64,000 bases of DNA, from positions 1-64,000 of the forward strand of contig NZ_FUYN01000005.1 of assembly GCF_900168025.1 (NCBI RefSeq), given 5' to 3'. Positions 1 to 8,949 of the stretch are shown here, one piece after another. Every line of letters starts with the position of its first letter. Position 1 is the stretch's first letter. The notes under the pieces are model-generated. The model saw nothing but the letters and a program-made list of their open reading frames with translations. It did no database searches and was not told the DNA's origin. Source of the DNA: Acetoanaerobium noterae. Lineage in GTDB: Bacteria; Bacillota; Clostridia; Peptostreptococcales; Filifactoraceae. The position numbers and the translations under genes were made by a program.

Positions 1-225
1 AAGTTCCTTGATTTTCTTATTTAAAGCTCGTATTTCTTCACTTGAAGCATTTTTTTCTTTATTATGTGGTTTAATATATTGGCATTCTTCACTGTATTTT
101 TTAATCCATCCTGCTATTGTAGATTTTGCTACTCCATAGGTCTGGTAAAGATTATTTAATGATTTACCATCTAAATATTCTTTAACTAATTCTTTCTTAA
201 AATCTATATCGTAATATGTTTTCAT
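1..225 (-). CDS. IS3-type transposase OrfA, partial at window edge
   Basis: Seventy-five codons read leftward from an ATG at 225 and continue past base 1, so the C-terminus is outside the window. The protein starts MKTYYDIDFKKELVKEYLDG and contains a helix-turn-helix ending in STIAGWIKKY, typical of the Tnp_1/OrfA DNA-binding subunit of IS3-family elements. A strong ribosome binding site (AGGAGG on the minus strand, about 233-238) fixes the start. OrfA normally acts with a frameshifted OrfB integrase, which should lie to the left. It looks intact as far as it can be seen. Confidence 0.85.
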   Translation of the reverse strand, partial: MKTYYDIDFKKELVKEYLDGKSLNNLYQTYGVAKSTIAGWIKKYSEECQYIKPHNKEKNASSEEIRALNKKIKEL

Positions 226-277
226 TTGCAATCCTCCTAGTCCGATTTTATTATATATTTTCGTACTAGATGTTACA
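1..277 (-). mobile_element. IS3-family insertion sequence, one end
   Basis: The stretch between the OrfA start and about 277 reads on the minus strand as TGTAACATCTAGTACG from 277 inward. That is a TG-beginning terminus at the usual distance upstream of an IS3 orfA. Immediately to the right, the sequence becomes the middle of a histidine kinase. The exact boundary (about 277) is inferred from the terminal TG/CA rule, because the partner inverted repeat is outside the window. Confidence 0.65.
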
Positions 278-1040
278 ACTTTATTATACCATTACACCCT
301 CTCGTCAGTCAAAAGTGAAAGAAATTAGAGTAATCCAACAGAGCTTGCAAACATTACAATCAAGGTTAAAGTTGAAACAGAAAAATAGGAAAGCTCTTAT
401 TGATCAGCTGGTACACCAGACTAGGACGCCTCTAACCATCTTAAGGACACATCTGGAAGGAATCGAGGATGGGGTAATTGATATGGTTCCTGAGGAAATC
501 AGGGTATGTGAAAATCAGATTGAGAACATTACAGCTATTATTACAAATATGAGCAGTATGATTGATGCAGAAAAATTGGAGACGACATTAAATATCGAAG
601 AATTTGAACTTAGCCAGCTCGTTAAGCAGATTGTTAATGGTTTAAAAGCACAATTTGAAAAAAAAGGAATAGATTTTAAAATCACAGATCACGAAAAAGT
701 ATCGATAAAAACGGATAAATATAGATTAAGCCAGGCTATATACAACATACTGACGAATGCGTATAAATTTACTGAACCAAATGGTAATGTATTTGTATCC
801 TACCATGTAAATTCTGATAGTATTATCTTAGCAATAGAAGATAACGGTCCGGGAATAAGTAAAGAAGATCAAGCTAAAATTTTTGGCGCCTATTATAAAA
901 AGGATATATCAATTGGATCGGCAGGAGACGGTATTGGCCTTTATGTAGCAAATGAAAATATGGCAATCATTCATGGTACAATTATTGTAGAATCTGATTT
1001 AACTAAAGGTAGTAAATTCATATTGACAATACCAAGATAA
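270..1040 (+). pseudogene. Sensor histidine kinase, 5' part removed by the IS
   Basis: Catalytic half of a membrane sensor kinase. A coiled segment leads into the H-box (LVHQTRTPLTILRTHLE), followed by the N-box (NILTNAYKFTEPNG), the G1 box (IEDNGPGIS) and the G2 box (GDGIGLYVANE). These are the HisKA and HATPase_c domains. The usual N-terminal membrane and sensing segments are absent. The ATG at 270 and the next two codons belong to the IS terminus, so the open frame is an accidental fusion of IS end and kinase remnant. No partner response regulator is visible. A soluble remnant could in principle still be made, but loss of the sensor makes it most likely non-functional. Confidence 0.75.
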
Positions 1041-1407
1041 TCAAAATTATATATACTAAAATATTGTATATACTATGAGTGTGCCAGACTTGTAATGAGC
1101 AGCACGCTCATAATGATGTTGTGATAATAAGGGACTCATAATAGTATTTTTAATTTCATAATACTGAAATTGCGTTAGGTAAATTACTTATATGCTCTAA
1201 GCAACTAACTGCCGAGCTGGAACAAGAAAGCTTTTAAGAAAAGAAATATCATTTTTACAACTAAGATTCAAACATGCGAGGTAAATGAATTCTTTTGAAA
1301 ATTCATAAAATATCAAAATCTCCATGAAAATTACATATATTTATGCTATATTATTAAAAGCGACAAAAAAGTATATGAATCTAACTATAATAGGGAGGAC
1401 AACAAAA
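1041..1407. other. Gene-free stretch with one inverted repeat
   Basis: No convincing gene is seen. An imperfect 10-bp inverted repeat, ATGAGTGTGC at 1075-1084 and GCACGCTCAT at 1102-1111, could form a hairpin after the kinase remnant, but no T-run follows, so it is not a standard terminator. Around 1171-1236 there is a short open stretch with gene-like codons (ALGKLLICSKQLTAELEQ) that ends at a stop. It may be the debris of a lost gene. No c-di-GMP riboswitch motif was recognised upstream of the chemoreceptor. Confidence 0.5.
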
Positions 1408-3126
1408 ATGGGATTTAGAAAAAAATTATTGATAGGATTTTCTGCTATTATGATTATCATGGTGTTTTTGGGAGTGTTTGGCCTTTATGAAATGAAATCA
1501 ATTAATAACAATGTAAAGGAAATTTATAATGTCACGTTAAAAGGAGTATACTATTTGAAAGATGCTCATTATAATATTATCAAAGCTCAGAGAGTAGAAA
1601 AGAATGTTCTTTTATCAAAAACAAAAGATGAAAAAATGGAACACACTATGCACTTGGATGAAACATATACAGATGGAATTATCAAAAATTTAAATTTATA
1701 TATGGCTTTGAGTGCAGGTGAAGGTAACGAGGCCGAGATTGAAGCATTGATTAGTAAAGTTAATGATGTAAAAAAAATCCAGAGTGAAGTAATTGATAAA
1801 AGTATGGCAGGTAGTGAGGATGAGGCACTAGCACTTTCTCAAAACAGTGCCAAGGCATTTGATAAAATAGACACATTGATTACAGAACTATCACAGCATG
1901 AATTGGCAGAAGCCGATGATACTTTTATAAACAGTAATAGTACATATAATAAATCATTTTTGATCTTTATTGGAATTATATTTTTTGCTTTAATTGCCGG
2001 TGCTTTCATAATGAGTAGAATGGCCGCGTCGGTAATCAAGCCTTTAAAAAGATCAGTACGATTCGCCGATGAATTATCAAAAGGGAACTTGAATAGCAGA
2101 ATTGATATTCGAATGGCTAATGATGAAATTGGCATGCTTGTGAATTCCCTTAATAATACAGGTGAGAAACTAAGTGAAATTGTATCTGAAATCAAGAAAT
2201 CTTCAATGGGTTTGGAAGAAAGTACAGAACAATTAAATATGGCAACAGAAGAATCGAATCAGGTTATGGATGAAATAGGAGTTTCGGTAGGTGCCATTAC
2301 AGATAATATTGAGCAAGTGGTTTCTTCGATAGAACATATCAGTAGTAATTTAAAAAATATAGTTATTAATGCTGATGAAGTATCAAAATTAACCCAGGAA
2401 GCTAATACAGAATCTAATACTCTTATTGAGTCAGCAAAAAAAGGTAGAAGTTCAGTCGATATATTAATACATAATACAAAAGATATCGAGAAATCGACAA
2501 ATGAGGTACATGTAACAATAGACGATCTACAAGTACTTTCAGGTAAAATTGATAATATAATAACTGTGATTAAGGATATTGCCGCACAGACCAATCTTTT
2601 AGCCCTTAATGCATCAATAGAAGCAGCTAGAGCAGGTGAACATGGTAGAGGTTTTATGGTTGTGGCTGAAGAAGTGAGAAAATTGGCGGATGGCAGTGCG
2701 GTTGCAGCAGCCGACATTGAGAATACAATAATCGAAGTACAAAATAAAACAAACATAGCAGTACAGAGCATAACAATTACAGAGAAAAAAGTAATTGAAG
2801 GAAATCAGGCTGCATTAGTGGCCGATACTAATTTAACTATTATTCTTGATAGTATTGCTCAATTGGCTGAAAAGATAAGGAAGATTTCAGTACAATCAGA
2901 AGAACAGGCAAATTCCGCTGAAAATATTTCAGAACATATGGATCAGGCCGTGATTAATTCAAAGGATGTAGCACAGTCCGCACATAATATAAATGGTAAA
3001 ATTGGCGAGCAAATAGCTGCAATTCAAGAGATAAGTGCTGTATCTAATCCTCTTCTGATGATGACAGAAAATCTTAATAAGATGATTCAGTACTTTCAAA
3101 CAACTGAGATTGAGGCAGAAAAATAG
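1408..3126 (+). CDS. Methyl-accepting chemotaxis protein
   Basis: A 572-aa membrane chemoreceptor that relays a signal to CheA/CheW. The start is the ATG at 1408, placed after AGGGAGGA (1393-1400); a more upstream in-frame ATG has no ribosome site. Visible in order: TM1 (about residues 6-28), a four-helix-bundle ligand domain, TM2 (about 180-200), a HAMP linker beginning at VIKPLKR, and a long methyl-accepting coiled coil. The conserved signalling tip reads [20 protein letters not shown], followed by [11 protein letters not shown]. The ligand is unknown. It is followed by two c-di-GMP enzymes, suggesting a sensory cluster for motility or attachment within the accessory region. Confidence 0.93.
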   Translation: MGFRKKLLIGFSAIMIIMVFLGVFGLYEMKSINNNVKEIYNVTLKGVYYLKDAHYNIIKAQRVEKNVLLSKTKDEKMEHTMHLDETYTDGIIKNLNLYMALSAGEGNEAEIEALISKVNDVKKIQSEVIDKSMAGSEDEALALSQNSAKAFDKIDTLITELSQHELAEADDTFINSNSTYNKSFLIFIGIIFFALIAGAFIMSRMAASVIKPLKRSVRFADELSKGNLNSRIDIRMANDEIGMLVNSLNNTGEKLSEIVSEIKKSSMGLEESTEQLNMATEESNQVMDEIGVSVGAITDNIEQVVSSIEHISSNLKNIVINADEVSKLTQEANTESNTLIESAKKGRSSVDILIHNTKDIEKSTNEVHVTIDDLQVLSGKIDNIITVIKDIAAQTNLLALNASIEAARAGEHGRGFMVVAEEVRKLADGSAVAAADIENTIIEVQNKTNIAVQSITITEKKVIEGNQAALVADTNLTIILDSIAQLAEKIRKISVQSEEQANSAENISEHMDQAVINSKDVAQSAHNINGKIGEQIAAIQEISAVSNPLLMMTENLNKMIQYFQTTEIEAEK

Positions 3127-3165
3127 TATATATAAAATTATTAGTAAAATATTTTATGATACAAC

Positions 3166-3194
3166 AAGGTGGGCACTTAACAGTCGCCCACTTT
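3166..3194 (+). terminator. Hairpin after the chemoreceptor gene
   Basis: AAGGTGGGC (3166-3174) pairs with GCCCACTTT (3186-3194) around an 11-base loop. The T-run is weak. Its position in the gap supports starting the next gene downstream at 3224 rather than at an upstream in-frame ATG inside the chemoreceptor gene. Confidence 0.5.
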
Positions 3195-3223
3195 ACTATA
3201 TATTTAAGGGATTGAGGTATGTA

Positions 3224-4498
3224 ATGAAAAAGTATTCATTAGTAAAAACATTTATACTATACAGTCTTATTACTTTTATTTTAATTGGCGCCGTTTTATC
3301 GTTTGTCATATCGAATCATATTAAAAATGATTATCATCAAAATTTATATGATGCCGCTCAAATTGCCGTGGACAGTATAAATGAAAGTATTTTAGTAGAA
3401 TCTGATTTTGATAATAATATTGATAACGCTAAGCAAATGCTTCTGGAAGAAAATATCAATAGATCATTGAGCCTGTATATGCCCCAATCATATACCATGT
3501 TTAATAATAAGAAGAAAATAGTATTAACAAACAGACAGTCCTCAGAGACAATAACTGCAAATGATCTTAGTGGTGTTGATATGATACTGGAAAGTAAGGT
3601 AACATATTATATCTCCAAAGCTTATTCTATTAATGATGTAATTAATACAAGAGTATTCAACTTATATGTTCCGATAAAATATAAAGAGAACATTGCAGGA
3701 GTACTAATGCTTCAAATCCCGGAAGTGGTTATTAAATCACATGTGGATATGCTTTTAAAAGAAATAATTTTGACTATGTCTGGTGGATTGCTGGTACTCT
3801 TTTTGTTGTTAATAAGAATCTTGTATTCAGCATCAAAGACATTAAGGAATCAAAACAATGAACTAATAAATCAAAAAGCAGAGATCGAAACAGCTTATAA
3901 ACAGCTTTCAGACTCATATAGGAACACTATATCAGCATTATCAAATGCAGTCGACGCCAGAGACGCATATACCGCTGGGCATTCGGAAAGAGTAACAAAA
4001 ATATCTCTTCTTATAGGTGAAAATCTTGGCTTGTCAGCGGATGAGATGAAAAAACTGGAATACGCCGCTTTATTCCACGATATAGGTAAGATAGGAATTC
4101 CTGATCATATTCTGTTAAAGAACAGTAAACTTACGGACGAAGAGTTCGCTATAATTCAAAAGCATCCTGAAATGGGGGTAAATATACTTAAATCTATAGA
4201 GTTTCTAGATGATATTCTGCCCATAATCATGCATCACCACGAAAGATATATCGGCAACGGATATCCGGATAAGCTTAGTGGAGAAAGAATTCCGCTGTGT
4301 TCTAAGATAATATCAGTGGCAGATACATATGATGCGATGACATCTAATAGACCTTATCGAAAAAAACTCCAACATGAGGTAGCAGTCGATGAAATATTGC
4401 GTAATAAACAAGTACAGTTTGATGCTAGAATCGTTGACGCTTTTTTAGCAATAGAAAAATTATTGAATGATGATAACAAACGAGGAAAGCGAATATGA
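3224..4498 (+). CDS. Membrane HD-GYP cyclic-di-GMP phosphodiesterase
   Basis: A 424-aa protein predicted to hydrolyse cyclic di-GMP. The N-terminus is a transmembrane helix (from KKYSLVKTFILYSLITFILI), then an extracytoplasmic sensor region, a second transmembrane helix (about 185-205) and a short coiled linker. The HD-GYP domain follows with its signature residues: HSERV, the HDIGKIGIPD motif, HHHER and GNGYPDKLSG. All metal-ligand motifs are present, so the enzyme is probably active. The ATG at 3224 follows GAGG and lies beyond the terminator-like hairpin. Its stop overlaps the start of the diguanylate cyclase gene (ATGA), so the two opposing enzymes are translationally coupled. Confidence 0.92.
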   Translation: MKKYSLVKTFILYSLITFILIGAVLSFVISNHIKNDYHQNLYDAAQIAVDSINESILVESDFDNNIDNAKQMLLEENINRSLSLYMPQSYTMFNNKKKIVLTNRQSSETITANDLSGVDMILESKVTYYISKAYSINDVINTRVFNLYVPIKYKENIAGVLMLQIPEVVIKSHVDMLLKEIILTMSGGLLVLFLLLIRILYSASKTLRNQNNELINQKAEIETAYKQLSDSYRNTISALSNAVDARDAYTAGHSERVTKISLLIGENLGLSADEMKKLEYAALFHDIGKIGIPDHILLKNSKLTDEEFAIIQKHPEMGVNILKSIEFLDDILPIIMHHHERYIGNGYPDKLSGERIPLCSKIISVADTYDAMTSNRPYRKKLQHEVAVDEILRNKQVQFDARIVDAFLAIEKLLNDDNKRGKRI

Positions 4499-5217
4499 AT
4501 AAAAAATTCACTGCTATAGTTATTTTGTCCATGATATTATTGGGCGCTGTTTGCGGATATACATTTTATTTGATTTTTATGTCGACTAGCGAATGTTTAT
4601 TAATACACTGTGTTTCAACTGGAATTATTTATGGTTTAATCAATTCGTTATTTACATTGTTTTTTATACATAGGTACAGTATTCTAAAAGTAGATAAACA
4701 AAAACTTGAACAGGAAATAAGAATAGATAAATTAACTGAATTATATAATAGATATGCTTTTGAAGAAGATATAAAGAGTCTGAATAACAGCTCAACTTAC
4801 ACTGTGATTTATTTGGACATAGATGATTTTAGTAAATTTAATAACACCTATGGACATGAAGCAGGCGATAACGTATTAAAAAATGTGGCAAAAACAATTA
4901 AAGGTAGCATTCGGAACATTGATAAAGCATATCGATATGGCGGTGAAGAATTGATAGTTATTTTAGATGAGTGTTCAAAAGAATTAGCTTTGAAAATTGG
5001 TAATAGAATTGTAGAGAATATCAGGGATTGTGATAATACACCTTATTCAGGAATTACAGTTTCTGCTGGATTAGCTTCTGCTCCTGATGATGCTGAGTCT
5101 ATTGTTAATCTATTAAGAGCAAGTGATATAGCTTTATATAGAGCGAAAGAATTTGGAAAGGATAGATTAGTTTGTTATCAGAAAAAAAAGGAGCAAAATT
5201 TCACTGATAAATTGTGA
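4495..5217 (+). CDS. GGDEF diguanylate cyclase
   Basis: A 240-aa protein with two N-terminal membrane helices (about residues 5-27 and 35-57), a short coiled linker and a GGDEF domain that should make cyclic di-GMP from two GTP. The active-site loop is GGEEL, and the sequence RNID lies exactly five residues before it, which is a complete inhibitory I-site. The enzyme is therefore expected to be product-inhibited. The start overlaps the HD-GYP stop by four bases. The extracytoplasmic part is too small for a recognisable sensor, so the signal may come from its partner. Confidence 0.92.
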   Translation: MNKKFTAIVILSMILLGAVCGYTFYLIFMSTSECLLIHCVSTGIIYGLINSLFTLFFIHRYSILKVDKQKLEQEIRIDKLTELYNRYAFEEDIKSLNNSSTYTVIYLDIDDFSKFNNTYGHEAGDNVLKNVAKTIKGSIRNIDKAYRYGGEELIVILDECSKELALKIGNRIVENIRDCDNTPYSGITVSAGLASAPDDAESIVNLLRASDIALYRAKEFGKDRLVCYQKKKEQNFTDKL

Positions 5218-5274
5218 GTAGTTTAGTATTTGGTTAGAGTATTATTATATATTTTTTTTTGAATAGTATCCATA

Positions 5275-5320
5275 GCCTTCAAATTGATGAAAATTATATC
5301 AGTTTGAAGGCAATTTCTTT
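5275..5320 (+). terminator. Rho-independent terminator after the GGDEF gene
   Basis: GCCTTCAAATTGA (5275-5287) pairs with TCAGTTTGAAGGC (5299-5311) with one G-T wobble, followed by a T-rich tail. The T-run just before it (about 5251-5260) would serve the opposite direction, so it may be bidirectional. Confidence 0.75.
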
Positions 5321-5611
5321 TATACGCAGGGATTCAGCATTCCCAAAGCTGTAAAGGATTTTCTATCCCAAACTAACATAAAATCTGCCATACGTCTATA
5401 TATCCATAAATTCCAAAGTACTTTTATCTTTCTGTCGAGAAGGAATATATGAAGCTTACATTATCAGATTGATTTTCCAATTCTAAACATCTTTCATAGA
5501 ATATCACAACAATTAAATTTATTTACCATAAAACAAATTTGATTGATATATTCCGCGGAATTGAATCAGAACTGAATTAGTGAATTACCTAACTGCTTTT
5601 TTATTATTTTT
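5321..5611. other. Gene-free stretch, nothing recognised
   Basis: A run of about 40 codons without a stop on the plus strand (about 5322-5447) has no start codon with a ribosome site and resembles no family I know. I see no promoter, repeat or RNA that I can support. It may be decayed coding DNA in the accessory region. Confidence 0.4.
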
Positions 5612-5860
5612 TCACTTTTTAATCTCAGATTTCTTTCTCTGGTATTCCTCATCCGATATTTCGCCTTTTGCATAAATCTCATTCAATATATCAAGAGCTG
5701 TTTTAGACGCAGCCTGACTATCGTCTGGCCGAGCTGATTGTCGAAGATATCGGATCAAGGCAATAATACCTAGAACCACCAGAATACACATTCCTATCAT
5801 CATAAGCCATCCCCAGCCGTAACCCATCATTCCATATCCATAACTGCCGTAACCCATCAT
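5612..5860 (-). CDS. Small membrane protein with a SHOCT domain
   Basis: An 82-aa protein with a glycine/tyrosine/methionine-rich N-terminus, one transmembrane helix (about residues 17-38) and a C-terminal SHOCT motif, seen as ALDILNEIYAKGEISDEEYQ then KKSEIKK. SHOCT domains are short oligomerisation or membrane-association motifs of unknown biochemical role. Two ATGs are possible. The minus-strand GGAGG at 5869-5873 lies only 2 bases from the upstream ATG (5866) but 8 bases from the one at 5860, so 5860 is preferred. The gene stands alone on the minus strand. Confidence 0.8.
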   Translation of the reverse strand: MMGYGSYGYGMMGYGWGWLMMIGMCILVVLGIIALIRYLRQSARPDDSQAASKTALDILNEIYAKGEISDEEYQRKKSEIKK

Positions 5861-5866
5861 ATTCAT

Positions 5867-6300
5867 CGCCTCCCTTTGTGATACTTTATACTTATTAAAT
5901 CAACAATTACCTGTTCAACACCGTTTGAATCCAACCGAACTGCCAAGGTAGCTTTTTTATTCCATAACATATTTATCTGTATCGACTGTTTTATCATTGG
6001 ATTCGATTTTTCTCATTTTTTATCAATAAGTATGCTTTCATCGTAACCGCTCTATTATCTACCGGATATTAACTCTTAATAATAGCTTTACTGTATTGAG
6101 TTATATGACTCTTTAAAAGCTTCTCCAATACTACTTATGATTAGGTTGTTCCTCCTTTATGCATACCGAAAATATTTTACTATAAAGTTCTCTTTATAGC
6201 TTTTGTATTTCGCAAGTATGGGAAGTTATACAAGTCTAGTAAGTAATATAATTATCTAAAAAGCATATAATATAGTAATAAAATTTATTCAGGGTATGAT
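5867..6300. other. Gene-free stretch of about 430 bases
   Basis: This separates the divergent SHOCT and subtilase genes, so promoters for both must lie here. I cannot identify strong consensus boxes. TATAAT-like runs near 6250-6285 could serve the subtilase remnant. No tRNA, riboswitch or long inverted repeat was recognised. Confidence 0.4.
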
Positions 6301-7110
6301 ATGAATAATAATGAAAAATATAAAATTACAAGCAATGAATATGCTGACTTAATAATAGCGTATAACGGAAATATGGATATTTTGGAAAGTAACCCAAATT
6401 ATTCATACAACTTAATAAACGATAAATTGGCCATATTGCATATTCCGGTAAATGAAATAACAGAAAATGGTATTTATCGATTTAGCTATTCTTCAATGCC
6501 TAAATGCTATGGGATCATGACTTATATTCAAGCTGAAAATGTACCAGGTTTTACTCTACATCAATTACCAAGCGAAACTCTTACAGGGAAAGGCGTAATT
6601 ATTGGGATTGTAGATACAGGGATAGTTTATACCATGCCTGTCTTCCAGTATCCGGATAAAACTTCTAAAATTATTTCAATATGGGACCAGACAATTGAAA
6701 GCAACCATAATCCGAATGGTTTCTATTATGGTACCGAATATAATCGTGATCAGATTAATGCTGCGATAAATTCTGATAACCCTCATAATATTGTCCCAAG
6801 TACCGATGACATTGGGGAAGGTACCGCCATGGCCGGAATTGCTGCCGCATTTTATGATCAAAAAAAACAATTTGCCGGAGAAGCTATAAATTCCGAATTG
6901 GTTATCGTAAAATTAAAGCCCGCCAAGCCATATTTAAAAGATTTTTTTGGTATACCGGAAGATGCAATTTGTTATCAGGAAAATGATTTCATGATGGGCA
7001 TTAAATATTTATTGGCAATCGCAAACCGAGAAAACCGACCAATTGTAATATGTACAGGTATCGGATCTTCGCAAGGCTCTCATACGGGAAATGATATCAT
7101 AAGCAATTAA
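6301..7110 (+). pseudogene. Csp-like subtilase (S8) protease remnant
   Basis: A 269-aa N-terminal piece of a subtilisin-like protease of the clostridial Csp type (germination-associated family). The start of the catalytic domain is clear, with the Asp motif GIVDTGI (D105). The histidine motif, normally HGT, reads GEGTAMAGIA, with Glu at position 173 where the catalytic His belongs. The frame stops just after GSSQGSHTGNDI, so the whole region carrying the catalytic Ser is missing. At the same point the DNA turns into a toxin gene. It was therefore probably cut by insertion or recombination. The H-to-E change may be older, since catalytically dead Csp paralogues are known. No activity is expected. 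Confidence 0.75.
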
Positions 7111-7112
7111 AG

Positions 7113-7373
7113 GTGTGTACAAACTTTTCTTGTGCTAAAAAAGATTATGGCGAGAGGATGGCAACTCTAATTCATCAACGCATAGATGAAATTAAAGCTG
7201 CAACTTCCGTTGATATGCTTATTCAGTTTTCGATTGGAAGATGCCACCAATTACAAGGAAATAGAAAAGGTGAATATGCAATGGATTTAGTACATCCTTA
7301 TAGATTGGTTTTTGAGAACAATGACAAAGCAATCCAATTTGTAAAAATTATTAATATAGAGGATTACCACTAA
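7113..7373 (+). CDS. HigB/RelE-like toxin of a type II TA system
   Basis: Encodes an 86-aa basic protein that resembles HigB/RelE-type mRNA-cleaving toxins, with MATLIHQRIDEI, the GRCHQL motif and AMDLVHPYRLVFE near the C-terminus. The start is uncertain. GTG at 7113 is the first start codon in frame, but related proteins (from memory) extend about nine residues further. In-frame codons YHKQLK just upstream look like that missing N-terminus, with a stop before them. The toxin may thus have lost a few residues at the junction with the subtilase remnant. The antitoxin follows 26 bases later. The family acts on translating mRNA in the cytoplasm. Confidence 0.75.
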   Translation: MCTNFSCAKKDYGERMATLIHQRIDEIKAATSVDMLIQFSIGRCHQLQGNRKGEYAMDLVHPYRLVFENNDKAIQFVKIINIEDYH

Positions 7374-7399
7374 ATGAATGTGGCTAGGAGGAATGAGTT

Positions 7400-8452
7400 A
7401 TGAGGTATAGTAATTACACTATTGCTATTCCACCAGGTGCGACAATACGAGAGCAGATTGAAAATAGAGGGATGAAACAAAAAGAGTTTGCTCTAAGAAT
7501 GGGTTTATCAGAAAAGCATATAAGTAGATTAATTAATGGGCAAGTAGAGTTGACTCAAGATGTTTCATTAAGATTGGAATCTGTTTTAGGTGTTCCAGCA
7601 AGCTTTTGGAACAACATGGAGGTTATTTATCGTGAGAAGTTGGCTCGTATCGAATCAGAAGAGGACATGAATCGGGATATAGAGATTATAAAAGCTTTTC
7701 CTTACTCAAAAATTGCAGCACTTGGATGGGTTGACAAAACAAGAAAACCAGAAGAAAAAGTAAATCAGCTAAGACAGTTCTTTGAAGTAGCGAAATTATA
7801 TTTATTAGAAAATTTGAGAATTCCTGGCATAGCCTACAGAAAAACTGGGGAAAATAGCTTTAGTGACTATAGTCTTGCTGTTTGGGCTCAAAAAGCTAGA
7901 TTAGAAGCAAGAAAATATAATGTAGAGCCAATCAACATTAGTAAGTTGGAAAAAGTAATGCCAAATATTCGAGAAATGACAACAAAATCACCTGAAATAT
8001 TTTGTAAAGAGCTTATAGAACTATTAGGAGGCTGTGGCATTGCTTTGATTTTTCTTCCTCATATAGGAGGTTCTTTCTTACATGGGACAACTTTTTATGA
8101 TGGTAATAAAATTGTAATGGGATTAACTGTAAGAGGAAAGTATGCAGATAAATTTTGGTTTAGTCTTTTTCATGAACTTCATCACATTATATCTGGACAC
8201 ATTATCAATGCTGAAGAGACAACACTAGAAGAAGAAAACGAAGCGGATGGCTTTGCAAAAGATACATTGATTTCTCCCGATGATTATAATGATTTTATAG
8301 AAAATAAATGCTACTCTAAAGATTGCATTATATCATTTGCTAATAAAATAGGTATATCTCCAGGTATTGTTCTAGGACGCTTACAAAAAGAGAATCATAT
8401 TCCATATGATCACTATAACGAAATCAAACAAAAGTATGAAATTAATAATTGA
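7400..8452 (+). CDS. HigA-like antitoxin with HTH and ImmA/IrrE domains
   Basis: A 350-aa protein. Residues 10-65 form a HigA-type XRE helix-turn-helix (MKQKEFALRMGLSEKHISRL). The C-terminal half is an ImmA/IrrE-like metallopeptidase domain with the HExxH zinc motif HELHH at residues 258-262. Ribosome site TAGGAGG lies before ATG 7400. The HTH half presumably represses the operon and neutralises the toxin encoded directly upstream. The peptidase-like half is larger than in a classical 100-aa HigA and could control antitoxin stability. It converges with the ImmA gene at 8474. Confidence 0.85.
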   Translation: MRYSNYTIAIPPGATIREQIENRGMKQKEFALRMGLSEKHISRLINGQVELTQDVSLRLESVLGVPASFWNNMEVIYREKLARIESEEDMNRDIEIIKAFPYSKIAALGWVDKTRKPEEKVNQLRQFFEVAKLYLLENLRIPGIAYRKTGENSFSDYSLAVWAQKARLEARKYNVEPINISKLEKVMPNIREMTTKSPEIFCKELIELLGGCGIALIFLPHIGGSFLHGTTFYDGNKIVMGLTVRGKYADKFWFSLFHELHHIISGHIINAEETTLEEENEADGFAKDTLISPDDYNDFIENKCYSKDCIISFANKIGISPGIVLGRLQKENHIPYDHYNEIKQKYEINN

Positions 8453-8473
8453 TATAGGGGTTTAATATAATTT

Positions 8474-8935
8474 TTAGTAGTTTTTTATTTTCAATATATC
8501 TATTTTATTTTTAACAAGATGAATAGGGATACAAAGCTCAGAAGCTATATATGAATAAGTATGGCCTGCTAAAATCAATTCTAAAAATCTAGTTTCATCA
8601 ATCAAAAGTTCAGCAGCAAAAAGATTAGCTTCACGTTCTGGTTTTGAAGACATGTCAAATAAGCCAAATTCTCTTATTGCAAAGTTTTTGGCAAAATGAA
8701 GATGAAGCCTATCATGGCCAAGTTCATGGGCGCAAATCACTGGCTTTAAATCTTCTGAAATATTTTTATTTATAACTATATATTTCATTCTAGACTGATA
8801 GTAATAATATCCTTTTAAATTGCCAAGGTCATGGTATATGATATCTATATTAAGGCCCTTGGCAATTTCAAAAGGATCTCTAGTTTTATATTTTCTTGTA
8901 AGTTTATCTACTTCTTCAAGTATTCTACTTATCAT
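8474..8935 (-). CDS. ImmA/IrrE-family metallopeptidase
   Basis: A 153-aa zinc peptidase with HELGH at residues 70-74 and a downstream glutamate-rich segment (PEREANLFAAELL) supplying the third ligand. In ICEBs1-type elements ImmA cleaves the ImmR repressor to allow induction. Here the gene follows the XRE repressor gene by 14 bases on the same strand, the same arrangement, so it is inferred to be the anti-repressor protease of the integrated element. Confidence 0.88.
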   Translation of the reverse strand: MISRILEEVDKLTRKYKTRDPFEIAKGLNIDIIYHDLGNLKGYYYYQSRMKYIVINKNISEDLKPVICAHELGHDRLHLHFAKNFAIREFGLFDMSSKPEREANLFAAELLIDETRFLELILAGHTYSYIASELCIPIHLVKNKIDILKIKNY

Positions 8936-8949
8936 AATATAAACCCTTT

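Noticed and set aside
1171-1236. Gene-like codons ALGKLLICSKQLTAELEQ
   Set aside because: Only about 22 codons before a stop and no family match; at most a fossil of a deleted gene.
1041-1407. c-di-GMP riboswitch upstream of the chemoreceptor
   Set aside because: Expected from genomic precedent in Clostridia, but the conserved aptamer core is absent.
2259-2771. Minus-strand reading frame of 170 codons in the chemoreceptor gene
   Set aside because: It is the shadow of the coiled-coil signalling domain; serine/alanine-rich with no family resemblance.
5322-5447. Open stretch of about 40 codons downstream of the GGDEF gene
   Set aside because: No start codon with ribosome site, no recognisable protein; could be debris, not annotated as a gene.
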